64,000 bases of DNA from Candidatus Lariskella endosymbiont of Epinotia ramella (GCF_964019805.1 NZ_OZ026472.1:806001-870000), one strand, 5' to 3'. Shown: positions 8,960 through 19,127, counted from the stretch's first letter. Numbers and translations are program-made. Notes: generated from the letters alone by a model not told the origin.

Positions 8960-10039
8960 ATGGGTATGCCAACTAAAAGAATTGCATTTTTGACGCTTAT
9001 TTTCGTATCAGTTATTGGATATAAAATTGCGGTATGTGATGATCAGAAATCTGCAGAACAAAATGTTGCGCCGCAAGATGTCACAAAAACTGCTCCTTTA
9101 GCACAAAGTTTACAAAATAATCACAGGAGATTTCCTGACGACAATAACACATTGATTGATATCTCAACAGCGTTAGCTCAAGGTGTGTATTATCCGATAG
9201 GAAGTAATATATGTAGGCTTATTAATCATAACAGGAATAAATTGCATATGGATTGCAGAGCTTTGCTCAGTGCAGGATCTTTCCGTAACTTGCAACTTTT
9301 ATCAAGCGGAGAGGTGAGTTTTGCAATAGCTCAATCCGACTTAACTAGAGATGCAGTGCTGGGCTCTGGTTTATTTGCAAAACTTGGTCCAAATAATAAA
9401 TTGAAGCTTGTTGCAGCATTACATGAGGAACCGCTAGTGATTGTAGTACGAGCAGAAAGTGAAATAAAGTCATTAGATGATTTGGCTGGAAAGGTCGTAA
9501 ATTTAGGAGAAAATATCAGTACTAACGTGAAAAATCTCACAGATTTAATCTTCAAAATCAAAGGTTGGAGCAATACTACATTCAAGCGTATTACAAATTT
9601 CAATGTGGAGGAACAGCCAGAAGCTTTGTGTAATAAGTATACAGATGTAATGCTGCTTATAGCAGGTACTCCAAATAAGATAGTGCAAAAAGTTGCAAGA
9701 CTTTGTGAAGTGAGAATTATAGAAATAACAGATCCTGCCATACTTGGAGTAATTGAAAACGATGGAGTATTTATAAAAACTACTATTCCAGGTGGAGTTT
9801 ATCTGGGAGTTCCAAAAGATATAGAAACTGTTGGAGTAAAAGCTGTGCTCTTAACAACTGACGCAACAAGTGAAGATTCAGTTTATAAGATAACAAAAAC
9901 AATTGTGGAAAACAGTACATATCTTAAGATGATAATACAAGCGCTAGCAAATATAGAGATAGTGAGCAGTACGTTATCAATGCAAAATATAGTGCCGTTG
10001 CATGAAGGAAGTATGAAATTCTATAATGAAAATCGATAG
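8960..10039 (+). CDS. TAXI-family (TRAP transporter type) solute-binding protein
   Basis: 359 residues with a hydrophobic N-terminal signal segment (RIAFLTLIFVSVIGYKIAV). The mature part has the features of TAXI-type extracytoplasmic solute receptors: STALAQGVYYPIGSNICRLIN near residue 70, then AGSFRNLQLLSSGEVSFAIAQSD and the EEPLVIVVRAESEIKSLDDLAGKVVNLG region. TAXI proteins deliver organic acids or amino acids such as glutamate to a fused DctQM membrane permease; no permease gene is in this window, as is common in rickettsiae where the parts are scattered. Two in-frame ATGs (8960 and 8966) precede the signal peptide and either could be the start. No other gene is close enough to form an operon. 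Confidence 0.85.
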   Translation: MGMPTKRIAFLTLIFVSVIGYKIAVCDDQKSAEQNVAPQDVTKTAPLAQSLQNNHRRFPDDNNTLIDISTALAQGVYYPIGSNICRLINHNRNKLHMDCRALLSAGSFRNLQLLSSGEVSFAIAQSDLTRDAVLGSGLFAKLGPNNKLKLVAALHEEPLVIVVRAESEIKSLDDLAGKVVNLGENISTNVKNLTDLIFKIKGWSNTTFKRITNFNVEEQPEALCNKYTDVMLLIAGTPNKIVQKVARLCEVRIIEITDPAILGVIENDGVFIKTTIPGGVYLGVPKDIETVGVKAVLLTTDATSEDSVYKITKTIVENSTYLKMIIQALANIEIVSSTLSMQNIVPLHEGSMKFYNENR

Positions 10040-10246
10040 CTTTGTTCGTGAGTTCTGAAGCTTGAAACTTGTGTAGATTGTAAATAGTCTACCAACCGGA
10101 AGTAAAAATTTTTTGAATTGAGACAAATATTAGCATGTAGATAAGATCTTTTGTTGAAGCTAAAGGCTTCAACGTGATCAAGTGGACCTTGCGAATTTTA
10201 TTAAAGGAAATTCGTACTTAAGGCTTCAAGTAGTACGTTTTGCAGA

Positions 10247-10350
10247 AGTAAAAATCCATAAGGTTTTTTACAGTTTTGTTACTTTTTCTGCTGGACTTTC
10301 GGTTCATCATAATTGCTTGCATGCCAAGATAAATCCTGCACTTCTTAGAG
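10247..10350 (-). repeat. MR-A repeat, 5' module only
   Basis: Inverted 5' module of MR-A: ATCCATAAGG, TTTTTCTGCTGGACTTTCGG, CATCATAATTGCTTGCATG, AAGATAAATCCTGCACTTC. It ends just beyond the 3' end of the ssrA coding piece. The gap 10040-10354 has no gene. Confidence 0.65.
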
Positions 10351-10354
10351 CTAT

Positions 10355-10822
10355 TACGGATAGATGATTTAAAGGGGTTTTTCTGTTGCCCGGAAAACCC
10401 CAAGAACCGCGCTTTGCGAAAATTAAGCAGCTAGAGCGAAAGCTCTGCTGTCGAAATTTTCGTTAGCAGGTGCAAAAACTTTATTTGCATTTACTTTTTT
10501 GACCCATCACAGAAGGTATCATCCTGAGTAACAATTGCTTTTTTGAATACATGTCGAAGCTGTTTCACCCCCCATAAGAATTTTACATCAAGATCATTAC
10601 TTAAAATTGAAACGTAAAATAGAAAAGCAGGTCTGCACATGTAGCCAAGATGCTATGAAAGCACTGCATATACTAAATTTTCACGTAATCTAAAGCTTCT
10701 AAAAATTAACTCACTTGAATGTAAAAGCGCAAAATAAGATGGTGGAGGTGTCGGGTACCGCCCCCGAGTCCAAAATATCTATTATAAGCAACCCTCTATT
10801 ACCATAGTCTTTTTGCAAAGAC
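10355..10822 (-). ncRNA. ssrA: Transfer-messenger RNA, permuted two-piece form
   Basis: On the minus strand the acceptor piece comes first: its 3' end at 10740 reads GGGGGCGGTACCCGACACC then TCCACCA, a T-arm plus encoded CCA. About 166 bases further on, the coding piece starts near 10573 with GGGGGGTGAAACAGCTTCGA, whose first bases pair with CACCUCC of the acceptor strand. It contains a tag reading frame at 10488-10423 and then a GGGGTTTT/AAAACCCC hairpin. ATCTAT near 10360 can pair with ATAGAT of the acceptor piece as helix P2. Circular permutation is the known alphaproteobacterial arrangement. With SmpB it rescues stalled ribosomes. The outer ends are estimates; the acceptor piece is about 10740-10800 and the coding piece about 10355-10573. 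Confidence 0.9.
10423..10488 (-). other. tmRNA tag-peptide reading frame
   Basis: From GCA at 10488 to TAA at 10423 the frame encodes a 21-residue tag that starts ANKVFAPANEN and ends FDSRAFALAA. The ALAA end is the normal degradation signal for ClpXP-type proteases. A shorter tag resuming at the second Ala (ANENF...) is possible, but the long form resembles the about 20-residue tags known from Ehrlichia and Anaplasma relatives. Confidence 0.8.
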
Positions 10823-10828
10823 GAATGT

Positions 10829-10857
10829 ATTTTAGCATATATTGCAGCATTCTTGAA
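10829..10857 (-). promoter_or_regulatory. Possible ssrA promoter
   Basis: On the minus strand TTCAAG (10857-10852) and TAAAAT (10834-10829) are separated by 17 bases, and the predicted start would lie about 20 bases before the acceptor piece, downstream of the lepA stop. The -35 match is weak. Confidence 0.35.
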
Positions 10858-10864
10858 GTGATTT

Positions 10865-12670
10865 TTATTTCCCATCCCCGACTTTCAAGACTGCAATAAA
10901 TGCGCTTTGCGGTACTTCTACACGTCCTATAGAGCGCATTTTCTTTTTTCCTTTTTTTTGCTTTTCAAGCAATTTTCTTTTACGTGTCACATCTCCACCG
11001 TAACACTTGGCCGTGACATCTTTTCTCATTGCGCTTATGGTTTCTCTTGCAATTATTTTACCACCGATTGCAGCTTGTATCGGGATTGAAAACATATGCC
11101 TTGGAATTAAATCTTTCAGTCTCAAGCAAATTTCACGACCTCTAGTTTCTGCACGGCTTTTATGTAGTATCAATGACAGCGCATCAACCACTTCTTCATT
11201 AATCAGTATACTCATTTTTATTAACTCGCCTCTTAAGTGTTTACTGATTTCCCAATCAAAGCTTGCATAACCTCTAGAGCAGGATTTCAATCTATCATAA
11301 AAATCATAAACAATTTCATTAAGTGGTAATTCATATACCACCATCACTCTATTTCCTACATATGTTATATTGTCTTGTACTCCACGTTTTTCTATACAAA
11401 GTGCAAGTACGGAACCCAAATATTCTTCTGGCACCATAATAGTAGCTTTTACCCAAGGCTCTTCTATATAATCTATATGTGTTGGATCTGGCATATCTAC
11501 TGCATTATGCACGTGAACTATTTGTCCTGACCTAAGGTGTACATGATAGATTACGCTTGGAGCTGTTGTGATTATGTCAAGATCGAACTCTCTTTCAAGG
11601 CGTTCTTGTATAATTTCAAGGTGTAATAATCCAAGAAATCCGCACCTGAAGCCGAAACCAAGCGCACCTGAGCTTTCCATTTCAAATTGAAAACTTGCAT
11701 CATTCAGCTTTAACTTAGCTAGACTATCTCGAAGAATTGGAAATTGGCCTGCATCTGTTGGATATAAACTGCAAAATACTACAGGCTGACTCTCTTTAAA
11801 CCCAGGTAATGGCGCATTGCATGGATTTTTTTCATCTGTAATTGTATCTCCTACATGACAATCTGCAACTTCTCTAATCCCAGCAGTTATAAATCCAACT
11901 TCTCCAGCAACAAGTTGTTCTATCATCACCTTCTTTGGAGTGAATATACCAACACTCTCCACATTATAGGATGCGCCAGCAGCCATCATTTTGATTTTTG
12001 CACCTTTTTTTAAGACGCCATCTATAATTCTCACCAATATCACTACGCCAAGATACTGATCATACCAACTGTCGACAAGCATAGCTTTTAGTTGCGAGTC
12101 AGAAGAAGTACTAGGAGCAGGCAAAAATCGCACTATTGCTTCAAGTAGCTCAGGGATGCCCAAGCCAGTTTTTGCAGAGATTGGAATTGCGTTGGAAGTA
12201 TCTAAACCTATCACATCTTCAATCTGTGATTTCACTCTATCAACGTCAGCTGCAGGTAGATCTACTTTATTGAGTGCAACTATGATTTCGTGATTGTTCT
12301 CTATAGCCTTATAGACATTGGCTAGTGTTTGTGCTTCAACACCCTGGCTTGCGTCTACAACTAAGATGGAACCTTCGCAAGCAGCAAGTGATCTGCTAAC
12401 CTCATATGAGAAGTCTACATGTCCAGGTGTATCTATTAGATTTAGAATATACTGCGCTCCGTCTTGAGCTTTATATTGCAATCTAACAGTTTGAGCTTTA
12501 ATAGTGATTCCTCTTTCTTGCTCAATTTCCATAGAATCTAGGACTTGAGCTGTCATTTCTCTGCTTTGAAGTCCGCCACATGTTTCAATTAGACGGTCTG
12601 CAAGTGTAGATTTGCCATGATCAATATGAGCAACTATAGAGAAATTCCTAATGTTATCGATCTTTTTCAT
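10865..12670 (-). CDS. lepA: Elongation factor 4 (LepA) GTPase
   Basis: 601 residues, the usual LepA length. G-domain motifs are [16 protein letters not shown] (P-loop), the [12 protein letters not shown] switch region, DTPGHVDF and NKVDLPAAD. Domains II, III, the LepA-specific C-terminal domain and the very basic tail ([18 protein letters not shown]) follow. It acts on ribosomes, promoting back-translocation or initiation under stress. It is monocistronic or followed by ssrA on the same strand, about 40-65 bases downstream of its stop. Upstream lie repeat modules. Confidence 0.97.
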   Translation of the reverse strand: MKKIDNIRNFSIVAHIDHGKSTLADRLIETCGGLQSREMTAQVLDSMEIEQERGITIKAQTVRLQYKAQDGAQYILNLIDTPGHVDFSYEVSRSLAACEGSILVVDASQGVEAQTLANVYKAIENNHEIIVALNKVDLPAADVDRVKSQIEDVIGLDTSNAIPISAKTGLGIPELLEAIVRFLPAPSTSSDSQLKAMLVDSWYDQYLGVVILVRIIDGVLKKGAKIKMMAAGASYNVESVGIFTPKKVMIEQLVAGEVGFITAGIREVADCHVGDTITDEKNPCNAPLPGFKESQPVVFCSLYPTDAGQFPILRDSLAKLKLNDASFQFEMESSGALGFGFRCGFLGLLHLEIIQERLEREFDLDIITTAPSVIYHVHLRSGQIVHVHNAVDMPDPTHIDYIEEPWVKATIMVPEEYLGSVLALCIEKRGVQDNITYVGNRVMVVYELPLNEIVYDFYDRLKSCSRGYASFDWEISKHLRGELIKMSILINEEVVDALSLILHKSRAETRGREICLRLKDLIPRHMFSIPIQAAIGGKIIARETISAMRKDVTAKCYGGDVTRKRKLLEKQKKGKKKMRSIGRVEVPQSAFIAVLKVGDGK

Positions 12671-12764
12671 TATATTATTCTATTCTAAGCAAGCGTATAA
12701 CGCTTATAAAATCTAGTGTATATCTATCATCAAAGATAGTTATTTGTATCAAAGACGATTAGTT

Positions 12765-12865
12765 AGTCTGTCCGTTAAAAATTTATTTGCCGCGCAAATA
12801 AATTTTTGCGAAAAATTAAATGTACAAAATTTAGCTTAGTAGCAGCTCTGCGCTAATTTTCGTAT
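12765..12865 (-). repeat. MR-A/B 3' hairpin module alone
   Basis: Perfect stem AAAAATTTATTTG / CAAATAAATTTTT around CCGCG, then AAATGTACAAAATTTAGC and TGCGCTAATTTTCGTATAT. It starts about 95 bases upstream of the lepA start codon. Confidence 0.7.
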
Positions 12866-12875
12866 ATTGCACTTA

Positions 12876-13026
12876 AGGCAAAGCAACTTGCGTAGACCTT
12901 TTTGGCATGATTTTCAAGTATTATTTCGTTACTTTCTTCGCAAATATATATAAATATTTGACTCAGAAATTAACTGGTACTCTAAAAAATCATGCTCTTT
13001 CAAATCCTACACACAAACACTCATGA
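12876..13026 (-). repeat. MR-C repeat
   Basis: Inverted MR-C copy: AACTTGCGTAGACCTTTTTGG, ATTATTTCGTTACTTT, AGAAATTAACTGGTACTC and AATCATGCTC, ending with ACACAAACACTCATGA just downstream of the prfB stop. Gap 12671-13041 has no gene. Confidence 0.7.
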
Positions 13027-13041
13027 ATGCAGTAACTATAG

Positions 13042-14164
13042 CTAATGCTCGGGATTGCTGTTATATTTCACAAAATCCCTCATAGTATGATATATAAAGT
13101 TATCGATTTTCCCATCCAATACTGCGTCTGTGTCACCTTCTTGATAAGATGTTCTGCTATCTTTTACCATTTTGTAAGGGTGCAGTACATATGATCTAAT
13201 CTGATGTCCCCAGCCTATTTCAGTTTTGCTTTTATTTTGTTGATTTAATTTTTCTTCTTTAATTCGAAGCTCCAGTTCATATAGCCGTGATTTCAACATT
13301 GCCATACATTCTTCTTTGTTTCTATGTTGAGATCTGTTGTTTTGGCATTGTACTACTATCCCAGTTGGAATATGCGTAATTCTAACTGCACTGTCTGTAG
13401 TATTGACATGCTGTCCACCTGCGCCAGAAGAACGATATGTGTCTATTCTAAGATCAGTTTCGTTGATAGCGACTTCTATATTGTCATCAACTACCGGGTA
13501 TACATGTACGCTGGCAAAGCTAGTATGACGCTTTCCAGCACTATTAAAAGGCGATATCCTAACAAGGCGGTGTACGCCACTCTCTGTTTTCAACCAGCCG
13601 TATGCATTTTCGCCTTCTATTTTTATTGTTGCAGATTTAATGCCTGCACTCTCTCCTGGCATTGAATGTACTATCGACACTTTATATTTGTGCCTTTCTG
13701 CCCATCTGGAATACATTCTAAATAGCATGGAAGCCCAGTCATCACTTTCTGTCCCTCCTGCTCCGGAATGCACTTCTAAAAATGCATCATTTTGATCTGC
13801 TTCGTGAGAGAGCATGCAATCTATTTCTTTCTCGAGAACAACCTTGCTGAGATCTTGAAGCAAAGATTCAGCTTCTGATAAAAGTTGAAGGTCAGATGCT
13901 TGCTCTGCCATATCTATTAACTCTATACAAGATTTAAGATCTTGCTTGAGTGATAAAACACCTTTTATTGACTTGTCTAGATAATTTCTATCTCGCAATG
14001 TGCGCCTTGCAGATTCTTGATCATCCCAAAAACCCTGCATTTCACACTTTGCATTTATATCATCTAGTTTCTTGCAAGCATTATCCCAGTCAAAGATACC
14101 TCATCAAAAATTCCAGGGAGCGCTCTATATCTGCTTTATACTTTGCTATTTCTTGTTTCGTCAT
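13042..14164 (-). CDS. prfB: Peptide chain release factor 2, with programmed +1 frameshift
   Basis: The long frame (14091-13042) carries RF2 hallmarks: the SPF specificity tripeptide in LVRISPFNSAGKR and the GGQ motif in SSGAGGQHVNTTDSAVR. It lacks a normal start in that frame, but an ATG at 14164 opens a 24-codon leader (MTKQEIAKYK...LMRYL) ending at an in-frame TGA at 14092-14090. The junction AGG TAT CTT TGA C is the classic RF2 frameshift site, and shifting +1 on CTT joins the leader to DWDNACKKLDDINAKC and on into the body. The full product is 373 residues, close to the E. coli length. RF2 ends translation at UGA and UAA; low RF2 promotes the frameshift, giving autoregulation. Confidence 0.95.
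14089..14104 (-). promoter_or_regulatory. RF2 autoregulatory frameshift signal
   Basis: Reads ATGAGGTATCTTTGAC on the minus strand: an internal Shine-Dalgarno-like GAGG three bases before the slippery CTT, then the UGA stop and a C, as in other prfB genes. UGA at 14092-14090. Confidence 0.9.
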
Positions 14165-14191
14165 ACTGGCTATAAAATAAAATGTTGATTA

Positions 14192-14378
14192 CATGGCACT
14201 GCCCGCAAAGGCACTTGCGCAGACTTTTTTGGCCTCATTTTTAAAGTATTACTTCGCTAATTTCTTCGCAAATATATAAAAGTATTTGAAGCAGAAATTA
14301 ACTAGTATTCCTGCTATTCTAAACAATCATGCCATTTAAATCCTCGCTTAAATACTGTGAAGGCAGTGCCATATTGTT
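14192..14378 (-). repeat. MR-C repeat
   Basis: Inverted MR-C copy filling the prfB-murA gap, from GGCACTGCCCGCAAAGGCACT to CTGTGAAGGCAGTGCC. The two ends (GGCACTGCC and GGCAGTGCC) form a terminal inverted repeat here. Confidence 0.7.
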
Positions 14379-14435
14379 TTTTCTTGTAAAAGTCTAATAT
14401 CAAAGCTAAGTTTGCTGTGATATAGAAAAGCAGCT

Positions 14436-15761
14436 TCAAGTTGGAATACGCTCTATTTCTAGATTTGTTTTTGATAGCTTATCAATGAGGTTTCCGTATC
14501 CTCTTTCTATATGAGTTGCAGCTGTCAGAATTGTTGTTCCTTCTGCAAGAGCCGCTGCTATTAAATAAGCTAATCCTGCCCTAATATCTGGCACGTCTAT
14601 AGGTTCATCTATAGACGTAAGGGGTGTTGGGCCGTGTATCAATGCGCTATGCGCATAATCACAGCCTTTGTACCTACAATCCAATGAACCAAGGCACATC
14701 TTAGTAGTCTGTGTTTTAGCTCCTAGTTTGTTTAATACTTCTAAATAACCAAATCGCTGCTCATATACGGTTTCATGTATTACAGACATGCCGTTTGCTT
14801 GCGTCAAAAGTGTTGCAAAAGGCTGCTGCCAATCGGTGGAAAATCCGGGATATACATCGGTTTCGATTGTAACTGGTGATAATGCACCTTTACTATAAAA
14901 TAAGATAGTTTCGGCATCAACTAGTTGGTAACTACCGCCAATTTGGTTATAATATGAAAGAAAATTTCCTAATAGCTCAGGTCTTATGCCGCTTACTTCG
15001 ATTTTTCCTCCAGAAGCGCATGCAAGAGATGCCCATGATGCCGCTTCTATACGGTCTCCTATGGCGTGAATATTAGTCTTACGTAGCTTTTTTACACCAT
15101 AGATAGTGAGATTTCTGCCTGAATCCAAAAAAATCTCAGCGCCCATTGATCTTAGCATTGTAATGAGCTGTATGATTTCTGGTTCTATTGCGATATTTCT
15201 AATCACACTAGTACCTTTTGCAAGTACACCAAGAAATAAACAGGTTTCAGTTGCTCCAACAGATGGGTAGGGCAGTGTGATGTGTGTGCTGCTTAATCCA
15301 TTTGGTGCATAGGCTGAATACTTGGAGCCAGTACTTTCAATGGTTGCTCCAAATTTTATTATAGCATCTATATGGAAGTCTACATTCCTCTTGCCGATCT
15401 CGTCACCTCTAACTGTTGGAACATCTGCCTGCCCAAACCTATGAAGAAGTATGCCCAAAAGCAATATAGGGATTCTATTACTCTTTGAATCGGGTAAAGT
15501 AACGATATGCGAATCAAGATTTCTGGAATCAATTTGTATCGTAGAGCTATCTTTCCAAGTTACCTCCGCTCCTATCGATTTTATGAGTAGTTCAGTTATT
15601 TCTACATCACCAATTCTTGGAATATTATTAAGCGTAACTATATCGTTACACAAAAGCGCAGCAACCATCGCTTTTGTAGCGAAGTTCTTCGCACCCATAC
15701 AAGTGATTTGTCCAGATATTGGTAGTCCACCATTTATTCTGTAACTAATGTTGCTTTGCAC
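14436..15761 (-). CDS. murA: UDP-N-acetylglucosamine 1-carboxyvinyltransferase
   Basis: 441 residues, first committed enzyme of peptidoglycan synthesis (PEP transfer to UDP-GlcNAc, cytoplasm). It aligns with E. coli MurA: K25-N26 in CMGAKN for K22-N23, the conserved Asp in FSTDWQQPF for D305, and DIRAGLAYLIAA near the end for R397. The active-site loop reads VRGDEIGKRNVDFHI where E. coli has GGCTIGARPVDLHI, so the catalytic cysteine is replaced by Asp (D120). The same Cys-to-Asp change in Mycobacterium, Chlamydia and Borrelia gives natural fosfomycin resistance. The gene stands alone, divergent from rho across a 1.5 kb gap. Confidence 0.93.
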   Translation of the reverse strand: MQSNISYRINGGLPISGQITCMGAKNFATKAMVAALLCNDIVTLNNIPRIGDVEITELLIKSIGAEVTWKDSSTIQIDSRNLDSHIVTLPDSKSNRIPILLLGILLHRFGQADVPTVRGDEIGKRNVDFHIDAIIKFGATIESTGSKYSAYAPNGLSSTHITLPYPSVGATETCLFLGVLAKGTSVIRNIAIEPEIIQLITMLRSMGAEIFLDSGRNLTIYGVKKLRKTNIHAIGDRIEAASWASLACASGGKIEVSGIRPELLGNFLSYYNQIGGSYQLVDAETILFYSKGALSPVTIETDVYPGFSTDWQQPFATLLTQANGMSVIHETVYEQRFGYLEVLNKLGAKTQTTKMCLGSLDCRYKGCDYAHSALIHGPTPLTSIDEPIDVPDIRAGLAYLIAAALAEGTTILTAATHIERGYGNLIDKLSKTNLEIERIPT

Positions 15762-17261
15762 TAACCGATCTCAAAATTTTTCTAAAAACAATGGTATTAT
15801 AAATGTCATATGGTAAGTATACAAGAGAATTCTGAGTAATATGTTGCAAGTAACGTATTGATAGTTATGCTTTTATAAGCTTATTTTTAGTGTCTGCAAA
15901 ACTTATCTACTTGATCTTTTTGTAAAATTCAGTAAGACTTACGTCTGTAGTACCGCGTAATGATTAGTATTGTGATTTTTCGTGTGTTCTATATCCCATG
16001 TTCTGCTGGTTGCATATGTTGTTTTTTGTTATATTTAGGAGACATGTCACTGGCCTCTTGTTTTTTAGGAGATACAAAGCTGGTTTATGACTGGTGAAAG
16101 TATAGGTATGTGTACTTTTGTTGTTCGGAGTGTGCTGCCAGTTACTACGACATAAGTGCTCAGGTTTTGTTCTTTATATGTGCTCTTGCCTTGCGCATTG
16201 TCTTTGATAAACTGATTGCTTTTGTGGTGTTTGCCGATCTTATATGTTTAACTCATTGAGTTTTACGCTCGATTTAGATTGTACATGAATTGCATGTTTT
16301 TTCGCGAGCGCCTCGCTAGATTTGTTCTATAAGTTTTATATGAATTTTCCTGTAAATGTTCAGGACTTCTAGTTTTTTGCCTGTTTCTCTTAGCTTTAAG
16401 TAATGATTGAATTCTCAAGAACTACTCAATCTGAAAGTGTGGGTCTTTGAATTTTTTGCATTGTACTTGAAAGTAGTTTTACTTTCTAATATGGATGGTG
16501 TAGTGTGCTGAAAGCTTTGGAAGTTTGGGTTAAGAGTGTATTGGGAGTGGGTGCGTAAACTTTATCGGTTAGCAAGTAAGTTCCTTGTTTTATTGTAGGT
16601 AATAAATTGTGCAACAATTTTTGAAGAATTAGATGAGCAGTCAAGGACTTTAGCTCATTGCATTGATTGTACATTTACTCACTTGTGTTAGATTTTGGAC
16701 TTTATCTATTGACCTTGATTTAGGTTAGTTTATATGACGTTTGTCGTGATCTTTGCTGAGCATGAGCTTTTGCTTGTCTATATTTCTAATCTTGTTCTAG
16801 GTGTGTCTTGCTGAGTTTCTTTAAAAAATGTTTGTTAAATAAGTTGGGTATTAGGGGGATGGTTGTAAGTATCTGACTTTTTGTGTAGAGACCCATTTTT
16901 GTAGATCTGTTTAGATATGACAATTCATTTCTTTCAGAGTGTTGTCCGTAATGCTTATGGTTATACTACTTATGGTTTTTACTTTGGTGATTTAACTGCT
17001 TTTATTGGCGATAAATCATAGTGTATCCTTAGTTTTTTGTACTGTGAATTTTATGAAAGCTGTACAAAATCTAATATGATATACACTGCTTACTTTGCAC
17101 AAAATTCTTTTTGTCTCTCTTTTTGTAAAAATGCTCTTGGTTTGTAACGCGGTTATTTAAACGCAGCATTAATACTTGAGTGTGTTTTCATCTCTTTGGG
17201 AGATTTTTGTGCCTTTTATTACAATATTATGAATTATTAAAATTAATAGAATTAATAGCTT
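15762..17261. other. Long divergent non-coding region between murA and rho
   Basis: 1.5 kb with no credible gene and no copy of the repeats that fill other gaps. The plus strand is strongly T-rich: in 16021-16260 hand counting gives about 102 T, 57 G, 47 A and 34 C. Stops are frequent in all frames; a 62-codon minus-strand ORF at 16486-16674 is low-complexity and judged spurious. It could hold a long rho leader, a regulatory RNA, or decayed sequence. Confidence 0.6.
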
Positions 17262-19109
17262 ATGCATACAAAAAATTGGCGTCATCCTAAAGTCCCTGTT
17301 GCTCAGATGTGCGATAATCAAGATTTATTAGAAGAGCCTAGCTTTTTAGGTTTGAATCAGGATCAGGGTGCTCAACAAATGTTTATCTCAAATATAATAA
17401 ACAATAATGAAGAGGGTGAAGACATGCCAAAAGTTGAGGATCTGAGAACTACTTCTAAGAAGAGAGAAGGTTCATCACTTAAGAAAACAGGGCGTTTCCA
17501 TGATTCTAGAAATAATAAGCAAACTCAAGATCTTTCAGAACAGAGTGCTTCATCTGATGTTTTAGATTCAAAGAATCAAGGAGTGCAGACAAAGCTAGGA
17601 TATGATTTCGGTGAAAGTCAGCAAGATTATAGTGAAGTACAAGGATGTGAGAATAATATGAATGCGACAAATGACGCGGGTGATAAGAAAGAAACATTAG
17701 GAATTCAAAACAGCAAAATCGGTGTTTTGGATTTAACAAGGAGTAAGTCTGAGACTAGGAGATGGACAGATGCTTCAAGTAGAGCAAGTGTTGATAGAAG
17801 TAGTGCAGCATATGATGGTAACAACAATAATCAAGCACAAAAAACAATCGTTAACCTTAAGGATGTGAAAAATAAAACTCCTGAAGAGCTTTTAAATCTT
17901 GCCGAGTCTTTGAAAATAGAAAATCCCAGTTATTTGCAAAAGCATGATTTAGTTTTCGCAATTTTAAAAGTTTTAGCAGATCAAGGAGCTGTAATAGTTG
18001 GTGATGGTATGCTTGAAATACTGCAAGATGGATACGGATTTTTAAGATCTTCTGAAGCAAATTATGTACCAGGGCCAGATGATATATATGTTTCTCCAAT
18101 TCAGATAAAAAAGTTTGCACTAAGAACAGGTGATACAATAATTGGTCCAATAAGAGCTCCTAAGAAAGGAGAAAGGTATTTCGCACTAACTAACATACAT
18201 ATATTAACTGGACTTGAAATATCAAAAAATAGACACAGAGTTCACTTTGATGATTTAACTCCAATATATCCAATGAAACAAATTAAGTTGGAAACTGATT
18301 CTCAAACCAAAGATTTAAGCTGTAGAATAATAGATATAGTCGCACCTCTTGGCAGAGGCCAAAGAGCAATTATTGTTGCGCCACCAAGAACTGGTAAGAC
18401 TATTCTGATGCAAAATATATCGCATTCAATTAGTACAAATTATCCTGAAATCTCTCTGATAGTGCTTTTGATTGGTGAGCGTCCTGAGGAAGTCACAGAT
18501 ATGTCAAGATCAGTACGAGGTGAGGTAGTGAGTTCTACATTTGATGAGCCCTCTTATAGACATGTGCAGCTTGCTGAAATGGTAATAGAGAAAGCTAAAA
18601 GAATGGTTGAGCGTAAGAAAGATGTTGTGATATTGCTTGATTCTATCACAAGGCTTGCTAGAGCTTATAACGATGTAGTGCCGTCTTCCGGTAAGGTTTT
18701 GAGTGGTGGTGTTGATTCAAATGCACTGCAGAAGCCAAAGAGACTTTTTGGTGCTGCTAGAAATACGGAAGAGGGCGGTTCGCTGACTATTATAGCAACT
18801 GCTTTGATAGAAACAGGCTCTCGTATGGACGAAGTAATCTTTGAAGAATTCAAAGGAACTGGTAACTTAGAGATAGTGCTTGATAGAAAGATATCAGATA
18901 AGAGAATATTTCCTGCTATTGATATTACAAAATCTGGAACCAGAAAAGAAGATCTTTTAGTTGATAGATCAATACTTTCTAAAATGTGGGTTTTAAGGCG
19001 TGTGATGAATCCAATGGGAGCAACTGAATCAATAGAGTTCTTGAATGATAAATTGCGTTATCACAAAAACAATCATGATTTCTTTGAGCAAATGAATATG
19101 CAAAAATAA
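17262..19109 (+). CDS. rho: Transcription termination factor Rho with long N-terminal extension
   Basis: 615 residues against about 420-460 for typical Rho. The conserved part starts near residue 197 ([20 protein letters not shown], the N-terminal helix bundle), followed by the RNA-binding cold-shock fold ([27 protein letters not shown]) and the ATPase with P-loop [41 protein letters not shown] and the R-loop/Q-loop region. The first about 195 residues are polar, Asn/Gln/Ser/Lys/Glu-rich and probably disordered. The first ATG (17262) lacks a Shine-Dalgarno; an in-frame ATG at 17424 (residue 55) is preceded by GAGGGTGAA and may be the real start. Even then the extension is about 140 residues. 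A hexameric helicase that ends transcription. Confidence 0.95.
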   Translation: MHTKNWRHPKVPVAQMCDNQDLLEEPSFLGLNQDQGAQQMFISNIINNNEEGEDMPKVEDLRTTSKKREGSSLKKTGRFHDSRNNKQTQDLSEQSASSDVLDSKNQGVQTKLGYDFGESQQDYSEVQGCENNMNATNDAGDKKETLGIQNSKIGVLDLTRSKSETRRWTDASSRASVDRSSAAYDGNNNNQAQKTIVNLKDVKNKTPEELLNLAESLKIENPSYLQKHDLVFAILKVLADQGAVIVGDGMLEILQDGYGFLRSSEANYVPGPDDIYVSPIQIKKFALRTGDTIIGPIRAPKKGERYFALTNIHILTGLEISKNRHRVHFDDLTPIYPMKQIKLETDSQTKDLSCRIIDIVAPLGRGQRAIIVAPPRTGKTILMQNISHSISTNYPEISLIVLLIGERPEEVTDMSRSVRGEVVSSTFDEPSYRHVQLAEMVIEKAKRMVERKKDVVILLDSITRLARAYNDVVPSSGKVLSGGVDSNALQKPKRLFGAARNTEEGGSLTIIATALIETGSRMDEVIFEEFKGTGNLEIVLDRKISDKRIFPAIDITKSGTRKEDLLVDRSILSKMWVLRRVMNPMGATESIEFLNDKLRYHKNNHDFFEQMNMQK

Positions 19110-19127
19110 TGAGGGAATGCTTTGCAG

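Noticed and set aside
10182-10403. Two overlapping 61-codon ORFs on opposite strands
   Set aside because: They cover an MR-A fragment and the 3' part of the tmRNA gene.
10740-10775. tRNA gene suspected from the T-arm and CCA-like end
   Set aside because: There is no anticodon arm; the segment is the acceptor piece of the permuted tmRNA, whose coding piece was found downstream.
16486-16674. 62-codon minus-strand ORF in the murA-rho gap
   Set aside because: Low complexity, reflects the skewed base composition of the region, no motif or ribosome site.
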